From contig NZ_SZWE01000001.1 of assembly GCF_009669325.1 (NCBI RefSeq), forward strand, positions 1,178,402 through 1,242,401: a stretch of DNA of 64,000 nt, read 5' to 3'. The notes under the pieces were generated by a model. That model ran no database searches. It was not told the DNA's origin and was given only the letters and a program-made list of their open reading frames with translations. Both the position numbers and the translations under genes were made by a program. This stretch comes from Roseovarius bejariae (GTDB taxonomy: Bacteria; Pseudomonadota; Alphaproteobacteria; Rhodobacterales; Rhodobacteraceae). Positions 26,198-36,160 of this stretch are shown one piece after another (position 1 is the stretch's first letter; each line of letters opens with the position of its first letter).

Positions 26198-27609
26198 AGC
26201 TTATCCCCGATCAGGAACTGCGCCGCACGGTCCAGCCGGATATGCGGCGGCCCCTCCCCGGGTTTCAGAGACAGTTTGGCAGGCGCGAAACTCATTACCT
26301 CGTAATCGGCGTCCAACCATGTTTCCGCGCCCTCCCGTGCAGGCCCCAACAGGCGCGCGGGGTCTTCGGGCAGATCGCCGGGATAAAACGCCGCCTGCTT
26401 GCCACTACTCAACAGCCGCCCACGCACGCAATCCAATGGCGTGCCATCATGATCGATGGTTTCCTCCACCGTAGCCCGAAGTGCGGCCAAGGCCATGGCC
26501 TGCGTCTCGGCCCCGGCGAAATCCGCCCGGTCCCGGGCCTCGCGCATCAGGGCATTCATGATCCCCGTAAGGCGGGCGTGCTGGCTGTGATGCAAATGGT
26601 CGGCCTTCGTGGCGGCAAACAGGATTTTCTCGACCCGCTGCCCCAGCAACAAACGCGACAGAAAGGCGTTCTTGCCGGGCCGGAACGCGCTCAGGATGTC
26701 CGCCATGGCGCGCCGCATATCCTCCACCGCCTGCGGGCCGCTGTGAATGGCGCCAAGCGCATCAACCAGAACCACCTGCCGGTCGATCCGCGCGAAATGA
26801 TCGCGAAAGAAGGGTTTGACCACCTGCCCCTTATAGGCCTCGAACCGCCGCTCCATTTCCCGCCACAGCGATTTGCGCGGTGGGTTATCTGGCGCGGGCA
26901 AAGGTGCAAAAGTGATCGCAGGGGAACCCGCCAAATCGCCGGGAAGCAAGAAACGCCCCGGAGTGCAGTCGTAAAACCCCGCCAGTCGGGCCTCCTGCAA
27001 ATACTCGGTAAAGCCCTGTGCCAAGCCCTGCGCCACGGGCTCTTCCAGTTTGTCTACCGTATCCGTCGCCTTGGCCTGCGCAAGATAGGCCTCAGCCTGT
27101 GGACGCGCGCCGATCCGCTGCAATACATCCTCGGACCACTCGGCATAGGTCTTGTCCAAAAGTGCCAGATCAAGCAACCACTCACCGGGATAATCCACGA
27201 TATCCAGATGCACTGTGCGCGGGCCGGAAAGCCCGCCAAGCAACCCCGTGGGCTGCACCCGAAGCGACAGACGCAATTCCGACACGGCCCGTGTGCTTTC
27301 GGGCCAGCGGGGCGCCTCCCCGGTCAAGGCCGCCAAATGCGCCTCGTAATCGAACCGCGGCACGGTATCGTCTGGCTGTGGTTGCAAGAAGGCCGCACTG
27401 ATCCGCCCATCGGCGGCAGCCAAAAGCCCGGGCATCCGCCCGCGATCCATCAGGTTGGCTACAAGCGAGGTGATGAAAACCGTCTTGCCCGCGCGGGAAA
27501 GGCCCGTCACGCCCAGCCGGATTACCGGCTCGAAAAAGGCTTCCGACAGGGTGTCGGTTACATTCTCAACGCCCCGCGATAGGCCATCAGCGATATCGGT
27601 AATGATCAA
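26194..27609 (-). CDS. ycjX: YcjX-family GTPase (DUF463)
   Basis: This 471-residue P-loop protein has the Walker A sequence [15 protein letters not shown] near residue 34 and the DUF463 blocks [17 protein letters not shown] (Walker B-like DxxG equivalent), [17 protein letters not shown], and [18 protein letters not shown]. Family members are stress-induced GTPases whose structures are known from relatives but whose role is unclear. It is the first gene of the ycjX-GNAT-ycjF operon and is divergent from truA with about 110 bp between them. Confidence 0.93.
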   Translation of the reverse strand: MIITDIADGLSRGVENVTDTLSEAFFEPVIRLGVTGLSRAGKTVFITSLVANLMDRGRMPGLLAAADGRISAAFLQPQPDDTVPRFDYEAHLAALTGEAPRWPESTRAVSELRLSLRVQPTGLLGGLSGPRTVHLDIVDYPGEWLLDLALLDKTYAEWSEDVLQRIGARPQAEAYLAQAKATDTVDKLEEPVAQGLAQGFTEYLQEARLAGFYDCTPGRFLLPGDLAGSPAITFAPLPAPDNPPRKSLWREMERRFEAYKGQVVKPFFRDHFARIDRQVVLVDALGAIHSGPQAVEDMRRAMADILSAFRPGKNAFLSRLLLGQRVEKILFAATKADHLHHSQHARLTGIMNALMREARDRADFAGAETQAMALAALRATVEETIDHDGTPLDCVRGRLLSSGKQAAFYPGDLPEDPARLLGPAREGAETWLDADYEVMSFAPAKLSLKPGEGPPHIRLDRAAQFLIGDKL

Positions 27610-27722
27610 ATGACCTGCCCCTTTGCCCGTCTTGCCAAGAAGATAGCCCCCCGCCCCCCGCGATACCAGAGGGGAGCTTTGGGGGATTGTTCCCCCATCC
27701 GGGCCGCGCTATGGCTCGCCCC

Positions 27723-28490
27723 ATGCCCAGATATGCGCTCAAAGTCGAATACCATGGGGCCCCCTTCGCGGGCTGGCAACGGCAGGCCGATCAGCCCTCC
27801 GTGCAAGGCGCGATTGAAACGGCGCTCGCCAAGCTGGAACCGCGCGAGCACACCATCGCCGCCGCAGGACGCACCGATGCGGGTGTGCATGCCCTGGCGC
27901 AAGTGGCACATTGCGACATGGAGAAAGACTGGTCGCCGTTTCGCCTGTCCGAGGCACTGAATTACCACCTCAAGCCCGCTCCCGTGGCCATCGTCGATTG
28001 CGCACAGGTCGAAGATGACTGGCACGCCCGGTTTTCCGCTCTCGAACGGCGCTATTTCTTCCGCCTTCTGATGCGCCGCGCACCTGCCACCCATGACAAG
28101 GGCCTGGTCTGGCAAGTGTTACAACGCCTTGATGCGCAAGCCATGCGCGAAGGCGCCGCACACCTCATCGGCCACCACGATTTCACCACCTTCCGCTCGA
28201 CCATCTGTCAGGCGAAAAGCCCGGTCAAAACCCTCGACGCACTTGACATTTCCGAGGTGCAGGGGCTCGCAGGCCCGGAGCTCCACGTTCACCTGCGCGC
28301 CCGCTCCTTCCTGCACAACCAAGTACGCAGCTTTGTCGGCACGTTGGAACGGGTCGGCGCAGGCGCTTGGGCTCCCGCTGAGGTGAAAGACGCTCTGGAG
28401 GCCCGCAACCGCGCCGCCTGCGGCCCGGTCTGCCCGCCCCATGGCCTCTATCTCGCCGGCGTCGGCTACCCGGACGATCCCTTCGCCTGA
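27723..28490 (+). CDS. truA: tRNA pseudouridine(38-40) synthase
   Basis: This 255-residue enzyme isomerises uridines 38-40 in the tRNA anticodon stem-loop. The start [20 protein letters not shown] is family-typical; an upstream ATG at 27687 adds unrelated residues. The catalytic aspartate is Asp52 in [31 protein letters not shown] and [19 protein letters not shown] complete the fold. It is followed after about 55 bp by tRNA-Arg, whose 3' flank hosts the Tn7-like insertion. Confidence 0.96.
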   Translation: MPRYALKVEYHGAPFAGWQRQADQPSVQGAIETALAKLEPREHTIAAAGRTDAGVHALAQVAHCDMEKDWSPFRLSEALNYHLKPAPVAIVDCAQVEDDWHARFSALERRYFFRLLMRRAPATHDKGLVWQVLQRLDAQAMREGAAHLIGHHDFTTFRSTICQAKSPVKTLDALDISEVQGLAGPELHVHLRARSFLHNQVRSFVGTLERVGAGAWAPAEVKDALEARNRAACGPVCPPHGLYLAGVGYPDDPFA

Positions 28491-28547
28491 AGCACGAGCG
28501 ATTTGCCTTTGATCTTGCCTGCAACCACGGCTAAACGAGAAATCAGC

Positions 28548-28624
28548 GGTCCCGTAGCTCAACTGGATAGAGCAGCTGACTTCTAATCAGCAGGTTCGGG
28601 GTTCGAGTCCTCGCGGGATCGCCA
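28548..28624 (+). tRNA. tRNA-Arg, anticodon TCT
   Basis: A 77-base cloverleaf can be folded by eye. The acceptor GGTCCCG pairs with CGGGATC with one G-T pair, the D arm is GCTC/GAGC, the anticodon stem is GCTGA/TCAGC around CTTCTAA (anticodon TCT), and the T arm is CGGGG TTCGAGT CCTCG. Discriminator G (28621) and encoded CCA (28622-28624) complete it. It reads AGA codons. The Tn7-like element begins 11 bp beyond the CCA. Confidence 0.95.
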
Positions 28625-28630
28625 GTTTAT

Positions 28631-28635
28631 TTAAA
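28631..28635. repeat. Left copy of 5-bp target-site duplication (TTAAA)
   Basis: TTAAA directly precedes the left tip of the element and is repeated exactly at 60757-60761 after the right tip. A 5-bp duplication is characteristic of Tn7/Mu-type DDE transposition. Confidence 0.9.
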
Positions 28636-28660
28636 TGTCAAAGGGGCATAAGCGTGCGCA
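28636..28660 (+). repeat. Left terminal inverted repeat of the Tn7-like element
   Basis: It begins TGTCAAAGGGGCATA and ends GTGCGCA. It matches the reverse complement of 60732-60756 at 20 of 25 positions (differences at 3, 7, 16, 18, 19). A second GTGCGCAC lies at 28676-28683, likely another TnsB site. Confidence 0.9.
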
Positions 28661-28833
28661 AAATGGCAGCTTTTCGTGCGCACCCCTGTCAAGATTTATT
28701 TTCAAAATCACGGAGAAATTCTTTCAAGTGTTTGAAAGGCATACAACTTTTGGGACGAGGGGGCGCTAAATATCTTTTCTGGCAAACATGGAGGTTCACA
28801 CGTTCACGATCCAAAGATGCCACGGCCCCTTCG

Positions 28834-30687
28834 TTACGCGAGCGCTTTGGACGCCTCCGACCTCAGATAGATCAGCCCAAAATCCTGTCCGTCCGTACTG
28901 AATCGGCTCACTCGGAAGCGCGAGAAAAGATTCCTCACAGTGTTGCGATGGTGTCCAGTTTCCTCGGCAAGCGTCGACACCGTAACGAACCGGCGGTGAA
29001 AATTTGAGATGTCTTCGGCGCTAAGGCGATATTGAATACGTCCTGTCTTTGGGTTGGTGCATTGCATCGCAGGGATGTGACCCGCCTCGATCAGCGCAAT
29101 GAAATGTCCATTTCCCCGGAGGCCGACGGATCGGGCGAACTCAGCAGCACTCATTACGCCGGGGACATCCATCTCTTCGGTGCTCTCACCCGTCCAATAC
29201 TTGGCGGGTAAATCGTCCACCTCACTCTTGGACACGACGATGCCGTGAAAGCCGGGAATGCCCTCCCGTTGCCCTACAGATAGCTGCCCTTCCCGGATCG
29301 CCGCGATCAGATCCACAAGACTTATCTTCGTCCGGTTCCGGGCAAGGAGCAAGGTTTCCCAATCGACGGCATCTTCCGCGACTGGATCCGCCATTTTAGC
29401 GAGTTCTGTAACAAACTCTGTCCCATCAGAAATCCGCCATGGGCTTTTGACCTTGGCTGCGCGTGTGCGAGGGACCAGCAAGCCTTCCTCCGTCAAAGCC
29501 ACGAGTTCTCTCTTCGTGGCCCCCATCGCCTTTCGCATGGCGGCGGGCCCGACAAGGGTCGGAATTTCCTTTAATAGCGCAGAGTGCGTCTGTGCATCAA
29601 AGACGCGGCGGCTTTGAGTACAATCATCCTGTTGAGCGATGGCCTCGGCCTCAATCAAGAAGGGCTCGACGACCTGAGCACCGACACCGATCTCCTTTGC
29701 AGCAGTGGCGACAGAATGCAGGCGGCGCTCGGTGACCACTTCACCAAGCAGCAGCTCACCCGGCGCGATGGGCCAATGATCGAGAATACACTCGCGCAAA
29801 ATTCGACGGAACGGGGCAAAACTCTCCTCGACCGCGTAATCCCGCGTAAGAGTAGTGTATAGAACGCCAAAGGCCTTGTTGCGTTCGTAATGGTGGCTGA
29901 TCGCCGCTGTCGCAATCTCGTCAAGGGCCGCTCGAATGGCGGTTTCGCCGTGTCGAGCAACATCGAACCCCGCGGCGTGAGGCGCAAAACGGACATTTGT
30001 GTCCTCAGACTGATCCGCTCCGAGCACCGCTTGCCCAAGAAGTCGACAGAACGTCGTTGCTGTGAAAAGTGGCTGCCCATTGAACCACGTGTCGTCTCGA
30101 CCAGTCTCAAGCCGGCCATCCAACCAGTAATCGTAAGCCGACGGAGGTGTTTCAAGCTTATCAAGACGTCCTGTCAGTATGTCAGTCTCGATCTCACGTA
30201 ATCGCGCCGCGAAGTCATACCGATCCCGGGGCGTTTCGAATGTCCACAGGGGAACCAAGGGATGATGATGCCGCACACATACATTCGCCTCCCGCATTTG
30301 CCAGTCACCGCGCATGACCATCCCGGCTAAGTCTGGCCCATCATGCGCCGCGGAATCTTCACGAAGGCAGACAGGACAGCCCTTGATCTCCGGGTTGCGA
30401 AGCGCCCGAGACACTAAGATCTCACCACGAAAATTCATCCGGACGTTCCCAGCCCGACGTCCTGTCCAAGAGAGCATTTCCTCCATCTGTTGTGAATCAA
30501 GCACAGCCCAGTCAGCAAGAGCATCGAAAGCTTCAGGCTTTTGGTCCAGAAAACTCTTGAAGGGCGCCCCTATGTCATAGGCAAGATCAGCGACACTGGT
30601 TTGCCAGGTCGCCGCAAGACGCGATAAATACGAATATATCGTTTCTCGATGAGCGGGTTGAGGATTGGAGACAGGCAGCATTGACAA
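28834..30687 (-). CDS. tniQ: TniQ/TnsD-family target-selection protein
   Basis: This 617-residue protein begins with the TniQ domain: HRETIYSYLSRLAATWQTSV, then zinc-finger ligands Cys104 and Cys107 (GCPVCLRE) and Cys137/His140 (NVCVRHHHPL). A long C-terminal part (from about 330) contains several helix-turn-helix-like stretches, e.g. MSAAEFARSVGLRGNGHFIA and VSTLAEETGHHRNTVRNLF. That size is like TnsD-type proteins that bind a fixed attachment site, rather than the short TniQ of CRISPR-associated elements. It lies at the left end, 174 bp from the tRNA-side tip and reads toward the tRNA, separate from tnsABC 26 kb away. It probably recognises the tRNA-Arg gene (inference). Confidence 0.88.
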   Translation of the reverse strand: MSMLPVSNPQPAHRETIYSYLSRLAATWQTSVADLAYDIGAPFKSFLDQKPEAFDALADWAVLDSQQMEEMLSWTGRRAGNVRMNFRGEILVSRALRNPEIKGCPVCLREDSAAHDGPDLAGMVMRGDWQMREANVCVRHHHPLVPLWTFETPRDRYDFAARLREIETDILTGRLDKLETPPSAYDYWLDGRLETGRDDTWFNGQPLFTATTFCRLLGQAVLGADQSEDTNVRFAPHAAGFDVARHGETAIRAALDEIATAAISHHYERNKAFGVLYTTLTRDYAVEESFAPFRRILRECILDHWPIAPGELLLGEVVTERRLHSVATAAKEIGVGAQVVEPFLIEAEAIAQQDDCTQSRRVFDAQTHSALLKEIPTLVGPAAMRKAMGATKRELVALTEEGLLVPRTRAAKVKSPWRISDGTEFVTELAKMADPVAEDAVDWETLLLARNRTKISLVDLIAAIREGQLSVGQREGIPGFHGIVVSKSEVDDLPAKYWTGESTEEMDVPGVMSAAEFARSVGLRGNGHFIALIEAGHIPAMQCTNPKTGRIQYRLSAEDISNFHRRFVTVSTLAEETGHHRNTVRNLFSRFRVSRFSTDGQDFGLIYLRSEASKALA

Positions 30688-31195
30688 GTGACGAAAAGGA
30701 TCTGGGTTTATGAAAAAGGGTAATGCGGTCCGAAAGGGCTATTCACGGGGCACGCAAATCGGCCAATAGAGTATCGAATGAGTCTTCCTGGTCCGCTCAT
30801 GACTGATGGCTTTGATCGGAATTGTTCATGACTGTTCTTTGTTACAGACGAACCGCCTGATTTGCAAATTGGATTGGCATCGGGTCGGCTCGGCCTGCTG
30901 TCTCCATGAATATGATGACGTGGTCCTTGCATGGTTTCGCGCCAAGAAGCGAATCAAAACTTAAAAACTTACTAAGCTACTGAATAAATGTATTATTTTT
31001 GAGCTCTCCATCATCGAAAATTGGGTGAGGAGCGAAATGCACGCCTATTGGACATTGACGATGTCGAATTTGTCCGGCGCGGCCCTCCTGATGAGGCCGC
31101 GCTGGACAAATCCTCAACGTCAACCCTGAAGACCTCGAGCAAGAACACCCCCTGACGCGGCCCATAGTGGGGCCGCACACACCAGAGAGGTGATC
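30688..31195. other. Non-coding spacer with strong hairpin
   Basis: No convincing gene is seen in these 508 bp. A 14-bp stem (31071-31084 with 31095-31108, TGTCCGGCGCGGCC against GGCCGCGCTGGACA with one G-T pair) and a second GC-rich inverted repeat near 31159-31174 lie upstream of the two small genes. The tniQ promoter should lie at the left part. Confidence 0.5.
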
Positions 31196-31585
31196 ATGAA
31201 ACATACTACTGATATCCGTGTCTTGCTTCGACACATAAACCGGGCGAGCGAGTTCCTTCGCTGGCTCCAAGCGGATGGCGATCATCTCATCGCCTCCGCC
31301 TATCTTTTGGGCGGGCCGAACTGGGCTCAGCGGGCTCGATCCGTCGTCAAAGCCGCACGAGAAGGGCGCGACCTGTCTGCGCGTCGAGTTGCGCTCAAGG
31401 GCTTGCAGCACCTCCTACACCTCGACCTGGTGCAGGATCTCAAAAGCCAGGAAGCACTGTGCTTTGCGCGCTTGCATCCAGATGATCCGCGTGCCGATGT
31501 GGCGCGACAGTGCGCCGAGGCGATGAGTCGTGGCGTACGGGCCCTTGAGGCCCTGCGACTTGTCGGCATTAAGGGGTCAGCATGA
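31196..31585 (+). CDS. Small hypothetical protein, first of a two-gene unit
   Basis: I do not recognise this 129-residue product. The start MKHTTDIRVLLRHINRASEF at 31196 has GAGAGG five bases upstream; an ATG two codons earlier lacks that spacing. The protein looks wholly helical (HLIASAYLLGGPNWAQRARS, RRVALKGLQHLLHLDLVQDL, CAEAMSRGVRALEALRLVG), without signal peptide or membrane helix. Its stop overlaps the start of the next gene (ATGA), so the two are coupled. GC-rich hairpins stand before and after the pair. It sits in the cargo beside tniQ. Function cannot be assigned. Confidence 0.6.
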   Translation: MKHTTDIRVLLRHINRASEFLRWLQADGDHLIASAYLLGGPNWAQRARSVVKAAREGRDLSARRVALKGLQHLLHLDLVQDLKSQEALCFARLHPDDPRADVARQCAEAMSRGVRALEALRLVGIKGSA

Positions 31586-31953
31586 TGGAGAATGAAAGGA
31601 AAAACGCGCTCGAAACGGCGCGCACCCTCACCCGGCTTGCCGCACAATGGATGGAACTCATGAAATTCCGGGCACACGCATCGGCTCCGGCTTTTTCACC
31701 AAGCATGTCTCACTACCACGATATGCTCGATCCTGCCGCAACCGATTCAGCTCGACTGGCGGCATGCCGGACAATGCGCGAATGCGTTCTGCGTCAGGCC
31801 CATAAAGAGGACCTTGATGGGGAAGCCACATATGTCGGCCGTCGGCCCATGGACCCATATCGTCTTCACTGGCGCACGACGCGCGAGGGTGCCACGCTCT
31901 TTATGATCGGGCAGCTTCTCGCAACAGCTATAGAGTCCTTCGAGACCGTATAA
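31582..31953 (+). CDS. Small hypothetical protein, second of a two-gene unit
   Basis: This 123-residue protein overlaps the preceding gene by 4 bases. It is helical with a charged N-terminus (MMENERKNALETARTLTRLA) and a short C-terminal hydrophobic stretch (ATLFMIGQLLATAIESF) that is too weak for a clear membrane segment. The middle has MSHYHDMLDPAATDSARLAA and RECVLRQAHKEDLDGEATY. No family was recognised. A perfect 9-bp hairpin follows 6 bases after the stop, so the two-gene unit has its own terminator. Confidence 0.6.
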   Translation: MMENERKNALETARTLTRLAAQWMELMKFRAHASAPAFSPSMSHYHDMLDPAATDSARLAACRTMRECVLRQAHKEDLDGEATYVGRRPMDPYRLHWRTTREGATLFMIGQLLATAIESFETV

Positions 31954-31959
31954 GGCAAT

Positions 31960-31982
31960 CGGGGCCGCAATACGCGGCCCCG
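31960..31982 (+). terminator. Hairpin terminator after the two small cargo genes
   Basis: CGGGGCCGC and GCGGCCCCG pair perfectly over a 5-base loop and are followed by TACTGATTT. This is a likely intrinsic terminator. Confidence 0.65.
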
Positions 31983-32117
31983 TACTGATTTCAAAGGTTC
32001 AGGCTATCATAAGTTGTGCACTTAAATCTGATCACCTTTTGGCGTTTCTGGCTTCGGCAAAAATACCTCTTAATCAATGTCTAATTCGTCCTGACTAGCG
32101 TTTCGAAATCTGCATCG

Positions 32118-33662
32118 GGCGTATTTTGTTGAAAAACTCGCGCTTGATCGGAGCGTAAGTTGCTGATTCAATTTTCCATATCAGTTGGAGGGTTGAGCAA
32201 TGATGGGACCGAGACAGGAAGCGCAAGCGGCCTTTTTCTACGAGTTCTCGCTTGAGGATCACGTCCCGCAAGACCACCTGCTTCGATCCATCGACCGGTT
32301 CGTCAACCTGAGAAGCATCCGTGCCCATCTTGCAGATTTCTACAGCCATACCGGGCGGGCGTCCGTCGATCCCGAGTTGCTGATCCGGATGCTGCTGGTG
32401 GGCTATTGCTTCGGCATCCGGTCCGAGCGGCGGCTCTGCGAAGAGGTTCATTTGAACCTCGCGTACCGGTGGTTTTGCCGCCTGGATCTGAGTGACCGGG
32501 TCCCGGACCATTCCACGTTCTCGAAGAACCGGCACGGTCGTTTCCGCGACAGCGAGTTGCTCCGCCACCTGTTCGAAACGACCGTTGCCCGCTGCATCGA
32601 AGAAGGCCTTGTCAGCGGTCAGCGTCTGGCCGTCGATGCGAGCTTGATCGAAGCCGATGCCAACAAACAGAACTCGACGCCGAAGGAAGAGTGGGACGCA
32701 GCGAGCATCGACCCGGCGGATGCACCCCGCGCGGTTCGCGAGTATCTCGACACACTGGACGAGGCCGCGTTCGGTGCCGCCAGCGAGGTCCAGCCCAAGT
32801 TCACGTCGCATTCCGACCCGGCCAGCCAATGGACCGCAGCCCGGAAAGGGCCTGCTTTCTTCAGCTATTCCGACAACTACCTGATCGACACGGATCATGG
32901 CGTGATTGTCGATGTGGAAGCCACAAGGTCGATCCGACAGGCCGAGGTTGGGTCAACCAAGACCATGCTGGAGCGGGTGAAGGCCAGATTCGATTTGCAT
33001 CCCGAACGGCTGATCGCGGACACCGCCTATGGCTCAGGGCCGATGCTCGGCTAGCTCGTAGATCATAAGATCGCACCCCATATCCCGGTGATAGACAAGG
33101 CTGGTCGCAACGATGGGACATGGACGCGGTCGGACTTCGAGTGGGATGCCGAGAACGATCAATATATCTGTCCCGAGGGTCACGCCCTGAAGCAGTTCCG
33201 CCGCAACTACTCCGACCCGAACCGGGGGCCGACCGGCAAGGGCACAGCCCGATACCGCGCATTGAAGGACGTCTGCCAGGCGTGCCCATCCAAAGCCAAA
33301 TGCTGCCCCAACGCCGAGGCGCGCAAGATCACCCGTGAAGAGCACGAAGATGCCAGAGACATTGCCCGTAACATCGCCAAGACCCGTCAATACGACGTCT
33401 CAATGAAGCTTCGGAAGAAGGTTGAGATGCTGTTTGCCCATCTGAAACGCATCCTCGGCTTGGGCCGTCTCCGATTACGTGGGCCGTGCGGTGCAAACGA
33501 CGAATTCCTCCTCGCCGCCACCGCCCAAAACCTCCGCAAACTGGCGAAGATCTTTCCAGCACCGCAGCAAACGCGAAAAGCTTGATAGGACAGGCGTTCG
33601 CGCCGGATTTGGAATAGCTATTTCTGCGCTCGCAAACGTTAGTTTTTCCACAGAATCGGCGG
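32118..33662 (+). mobile_element. IS1182-family insertion sequence (inactivated transposase)
   Basis: Imperfect inverted ends share TGT-GAAAAACT with flanking matches: ATTTTGTTGAAAAACT near 32123 and, reversed, ATTCTGTGGAAAAACT near 33640-33655. Ends are approximate to about 5 bp and I could not confirm a target duplication. It contains one transposase gene interrupted by an amber codon. Confidence 0.7.
32200..33585 (+). pseudogene. IS1182-family transposase, amber codon at residue 285
   Basis: The DDE-type transposase begins MMGPRQEAQAAFFYEFSLED, has the DUF772-type N-terminus (RIRMLLVGYCFGI-like LIRMLLVGYCFGIRSERRL) and the first catalytic region GQRLAVDASLIEADAN, then HGVIVDVEATRSIRQAE and ADTAYGSGPMLG. 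At 33052-33054 a TAG replaces what is normally TGG; the same frame continues without shift (LVDHKIAPHIPVIDKAG, then REEHEDARDIARNIAKT and KKVEMLFAHLKRILGLGRL). The single nonsense change truncates the protein before the last catalytic residue, so this copy should not move unless suppressed. Confidence 0.85.
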
Positions 33663-33721
33663 GAACCGGACTTTCGCTGCGCCACACATAGTCGGCAACG
33701 ATCCGCAGAAAACAGACGTAG

Positions 33722-35698
33722 TCATACGGAAATCCCTATACGTTCGAAGAACGCTCTATTGCGCGACTTGGCGGACTCGAGAACGTCTTTGAAAGACGAA
33801 ACCTCGATAAAAATCGAATAGGACGAGTCCCACGAATAATAGGTGTTTGAACCCGCCTTTCGGTGGAAGTTCCCAAGAGCTTTCATCACGTCACGCAGCC
33901 TGGGCGTTACATCCGCGATGATGTGACACATGAACGGCGTAGTTTCTTCGATTGAGCGGATGGGTGTCCCGTCATACTTGATGGCCTCGCCAGACTTCCG
34001 CATGTCTTCAACATACTTTCGGACTTGCGTGATGGGGTTTTTCTCCAACGTGTAGTTGTCAATCTTCGGGCGCTTGAATTCCACGATAGTGATGGGGGAC
34101 GATTTGTCTTCATTCTCAAAGCCAAGGCCAAGGTCGAAAATTGAAACGTCCGGCCTATCCTTCGGGTGAGCAGGATCGGACACCTGCTTTTCCATGCGGG
34201 TGTCAGAATTGAAATACGAGTAGAACGCCAGCCGGTCGTCAACGATCCACAAGTTGTGGTCGTCATAATCCAAATCCGAGGAAGTGGATCTCAGGGGGCA
34301 GATTATGTCGTGGAGAACGTCTTCATACTCGGATTCTTGGTCGGTATCGGGCTTAAATTTCAAGCTCTCTTCGAACACGTCGAGAACCAGCTTGCGCTTC
34401 ATGACGTATTCGGCAAGTGACGACACGGACTCTTGCTTCAGCTCTGCTACATACTCTTTGGCCTTCGCCTCCACATCAGGCAGCTTCTTCTCAATTGACC
34501 GTTTGAAAGCGTTTTTGCGGCGCTCATACTGTCGCAGTGACTGACGGGACATTTCTACAAAGATGTCTTCTTTCCGGTTCGTGCCGTAATGAAGCGTCTC
34601 CGCGATTTCGACGTCATTTCCTTGAATGCTTAGGAAACGGGGGTGCTCGATGCGCAGAGCGGTGACAATGCCAGTCTGCTTCTCTCGTATCTCAGCGAGT
34701 TCGGGAGCGAGGAATTCCTTAACGCGCTCTTTCGCCTGATCGACGATGCTCTCAACTTCATCTTCTGACAACGAGAAGTCCGTTCTGGTATCATTCACAG
34801 AGTCATCAAGGGCCGAACTTTCGATATATCCAAGGAACGCGAATTTATTGTCGATAGCCTTGAGGCCTATCACCCCGTCCATGTCGAACCGCTTAACAGC
34901 ACGTCCGTTCGCGCCCAGGTAAAGTGCGTTCGTGCTTCTTTCGTCGTCAGAGATTGCTTTGGGAAGCAGAAAGCAGTGGCAGACGAAATCTTCGGACGCA
35001 CCAGAAACCGATACATTGAACCGATAGTCCTCATCGCGTTCAACTGAGTCTGAGAATGCGTCGAACAGGTCTATCTCGGCATCTACATCACAGACCGTAA
35101 TTTTGGGATGACTGATGTTGATGAAGTAGCTGATAAAATGGGCCAAAAGCCGATTTGTGATCGTGCTTGCTTTCTTTGGTATGTGGAGAGCGTAGTCCCG
35201 TTTGTAGGGGGTCAATTGAATAATTGAACCTGCGGTGCTTCGATCCGCCGGAGAGAAAGTCAGGTTATCCGTTGGATTGGAAATTTTGAAATCAAACGAA
35301 ACTGAACGCCCGCTGGACCCATCATCATAAACGCTCTTGATGCGCACCTCATCCAGCACCTTGAGCCAGACAAGGCGTCCTACGCCTTTTCCGCCAATCT
35401 TCTCCTTGGCACGTGAGTCCATTCGACGGAAGGACTGGAGGTTGCTTTCGTTGAATCCAATGCCGTTGTCAGAAACAGTGAAGCCTTCCATATCCCCAGA
35501 TTCAGTGCGATGCAGTTCGATCGAAACTTCACCCTTGCTGAGATTGTCTTTGCCAAATCTGTCTTCGACGGCGTGAATGGAATTCATCACAGCTTCAAAC
35601 AGCGGGAAAAGTGAGTTCTTGGCATTCGGAGAAAGAGATAAATTTCGAATGCGTCCTGCGGGGTCATTGTCCCAGCCTGTTTGAACTCGAACGTCCAT
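33722..35698 (-). CDS. GHKL (HSP90-like) ATPase with C-terminal PD-(D/E)XK-like nuclease region
   Basis: This 658-residue protein opens with a GHKL ATPase fold: N box FEAVMNSIHAVED (Glu35, Asn39), VSDNGIGFNESNL (77-81 DNGIG), and IGGKGVGRLVWL (102-107). A charged coiled-coil-like middle (about 370-460) follows. The C-terminal part has DVSIFDLGLGFEN and, about 20 residues later, TIVEFKRPKID, the Asp...Glu-x-Lys pattern of PD-(D/E)XK nucleases. Proteins pairing a GHKL switch with a nuclease are thought to act as ATP-gated anti-phage effectors. It stands alone on the minus strand between IS1182 and IS110 copies. The nuclease assignment is by motif only; defence role is inferred from context. Confidence 0.7.
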   Translation of the reverse strand: MDVRVQTGWDNDPAGRIRNLSLSPNAKNSLFPLFEAVMNSIHAVEDRFGKDNLSKGEVSIELHRTESGDMEGFTVSDNGIGFNESNLQSFRRMDSRAKEKIGGKGVGRLVWLKVLDEVRIKSVYDDGSSGRSVSFDFKISNPTDNLTFSPADRSTAGSIIQLTPYKRDYALHIPKKASTITNRLLAHFISYFINISHPKITVCDVDAEIDLFDAFSDSVERDEDYRFNVSVSGASEDFVCHCFLLPKAISDDERSTNALYLGANGRAVKRFDMDGVIGLKAIDNKFAFLGYIESSALDDSVNDTRTDFSLSEDEVESIVDQAKERVKEFLAPELAEIREKQTGIVTALRIEHPRFLSIQGNDVEIAETLHYGTNRKEDIFVEMSRQSLRQYERRKNAFKRSIEKKLPDVEAKAKEYVAELKQESVSSLAEYVMKRKLVLDVFEESLKFKPDTDQESEYEDVLHDIICPLRSTSSDLDYDDHNLWIVDDRLAFYSYFNSDTRMEKQVSDPAHPKDRPDVSIFDLGLGFENEDKSSPITIVEFKRPKIDNYTLEKNPITQVRKYVEDMRKSGEAIKYDGTPIRSIEETTPFMCHIIADVTPRLRDVMKALGNFHRKAGSNTYYSWDSSYSIFIEVSSFKDVLESAKSRNRAFFERIGISV

Positions 35699-35921
35699 AC
35701 TATATGCTCCAATCTGCCCTTAGTGGCACTATGACTGCGTCGCTGGTTGGGCGCAATCCGCCCGTTTTTCTCGGCGCCGACCGGCAGGCCCATGTGCCAA
35801 ACGTGCTGTCCGCCACTCTACTTCCTTCAGTGAGACTGCGGTGATCGTTCGGAGCACTTTCGTTGGCCGGGAAGCAGACGCCGGACCACACGAGATCGAA
35901 TGGCAGCTTCTCTAATTGGGC

Positions 35922-36158
35922 GTTTGGGTCAAGCTCGTTTTCCTTCTTTCTTGTGGATCATTGTCACTCATCCGGGTCACGCTTCTCTTCGCAGTCTGGT
36001 TGATGCCATCGGGCATCGCTGCACGCATGTGTCAAATTGGCAGTGGAGAGCCTTGCTTTGGGACGCGCTTCTCGTTGCGCAGCAGCCATTTTCGGCTTCT
36101 TCCACAGACCTCGTCCGGTGAGGGACGATCCCGTTCGGCTTTGGAGGGTGGCGGATCA
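35922..36158 (-). ncRNA. Candidate IS1111-type bridge (seek) RNA region
   Basis: These 237 bp between the transposase stop and the right-end inverted repeat contain no gene. IS1111-group elements encode the guide RNA that pairs with donor and target DNA in this position. The placement is from family knowledge; I did not fold the RNA or identify its guide loops. Confidence 0.35.
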
Positions 36159-36160
36159 GA

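Noticed and set aside
33052..33054. Programmed readthrough or pyrrolysine at the TAG in the IS1182 transposase
   Set aside because: No readthrough signal is visible and family members have Trp (TGG) there; a simple nonsense mutation is more likely.
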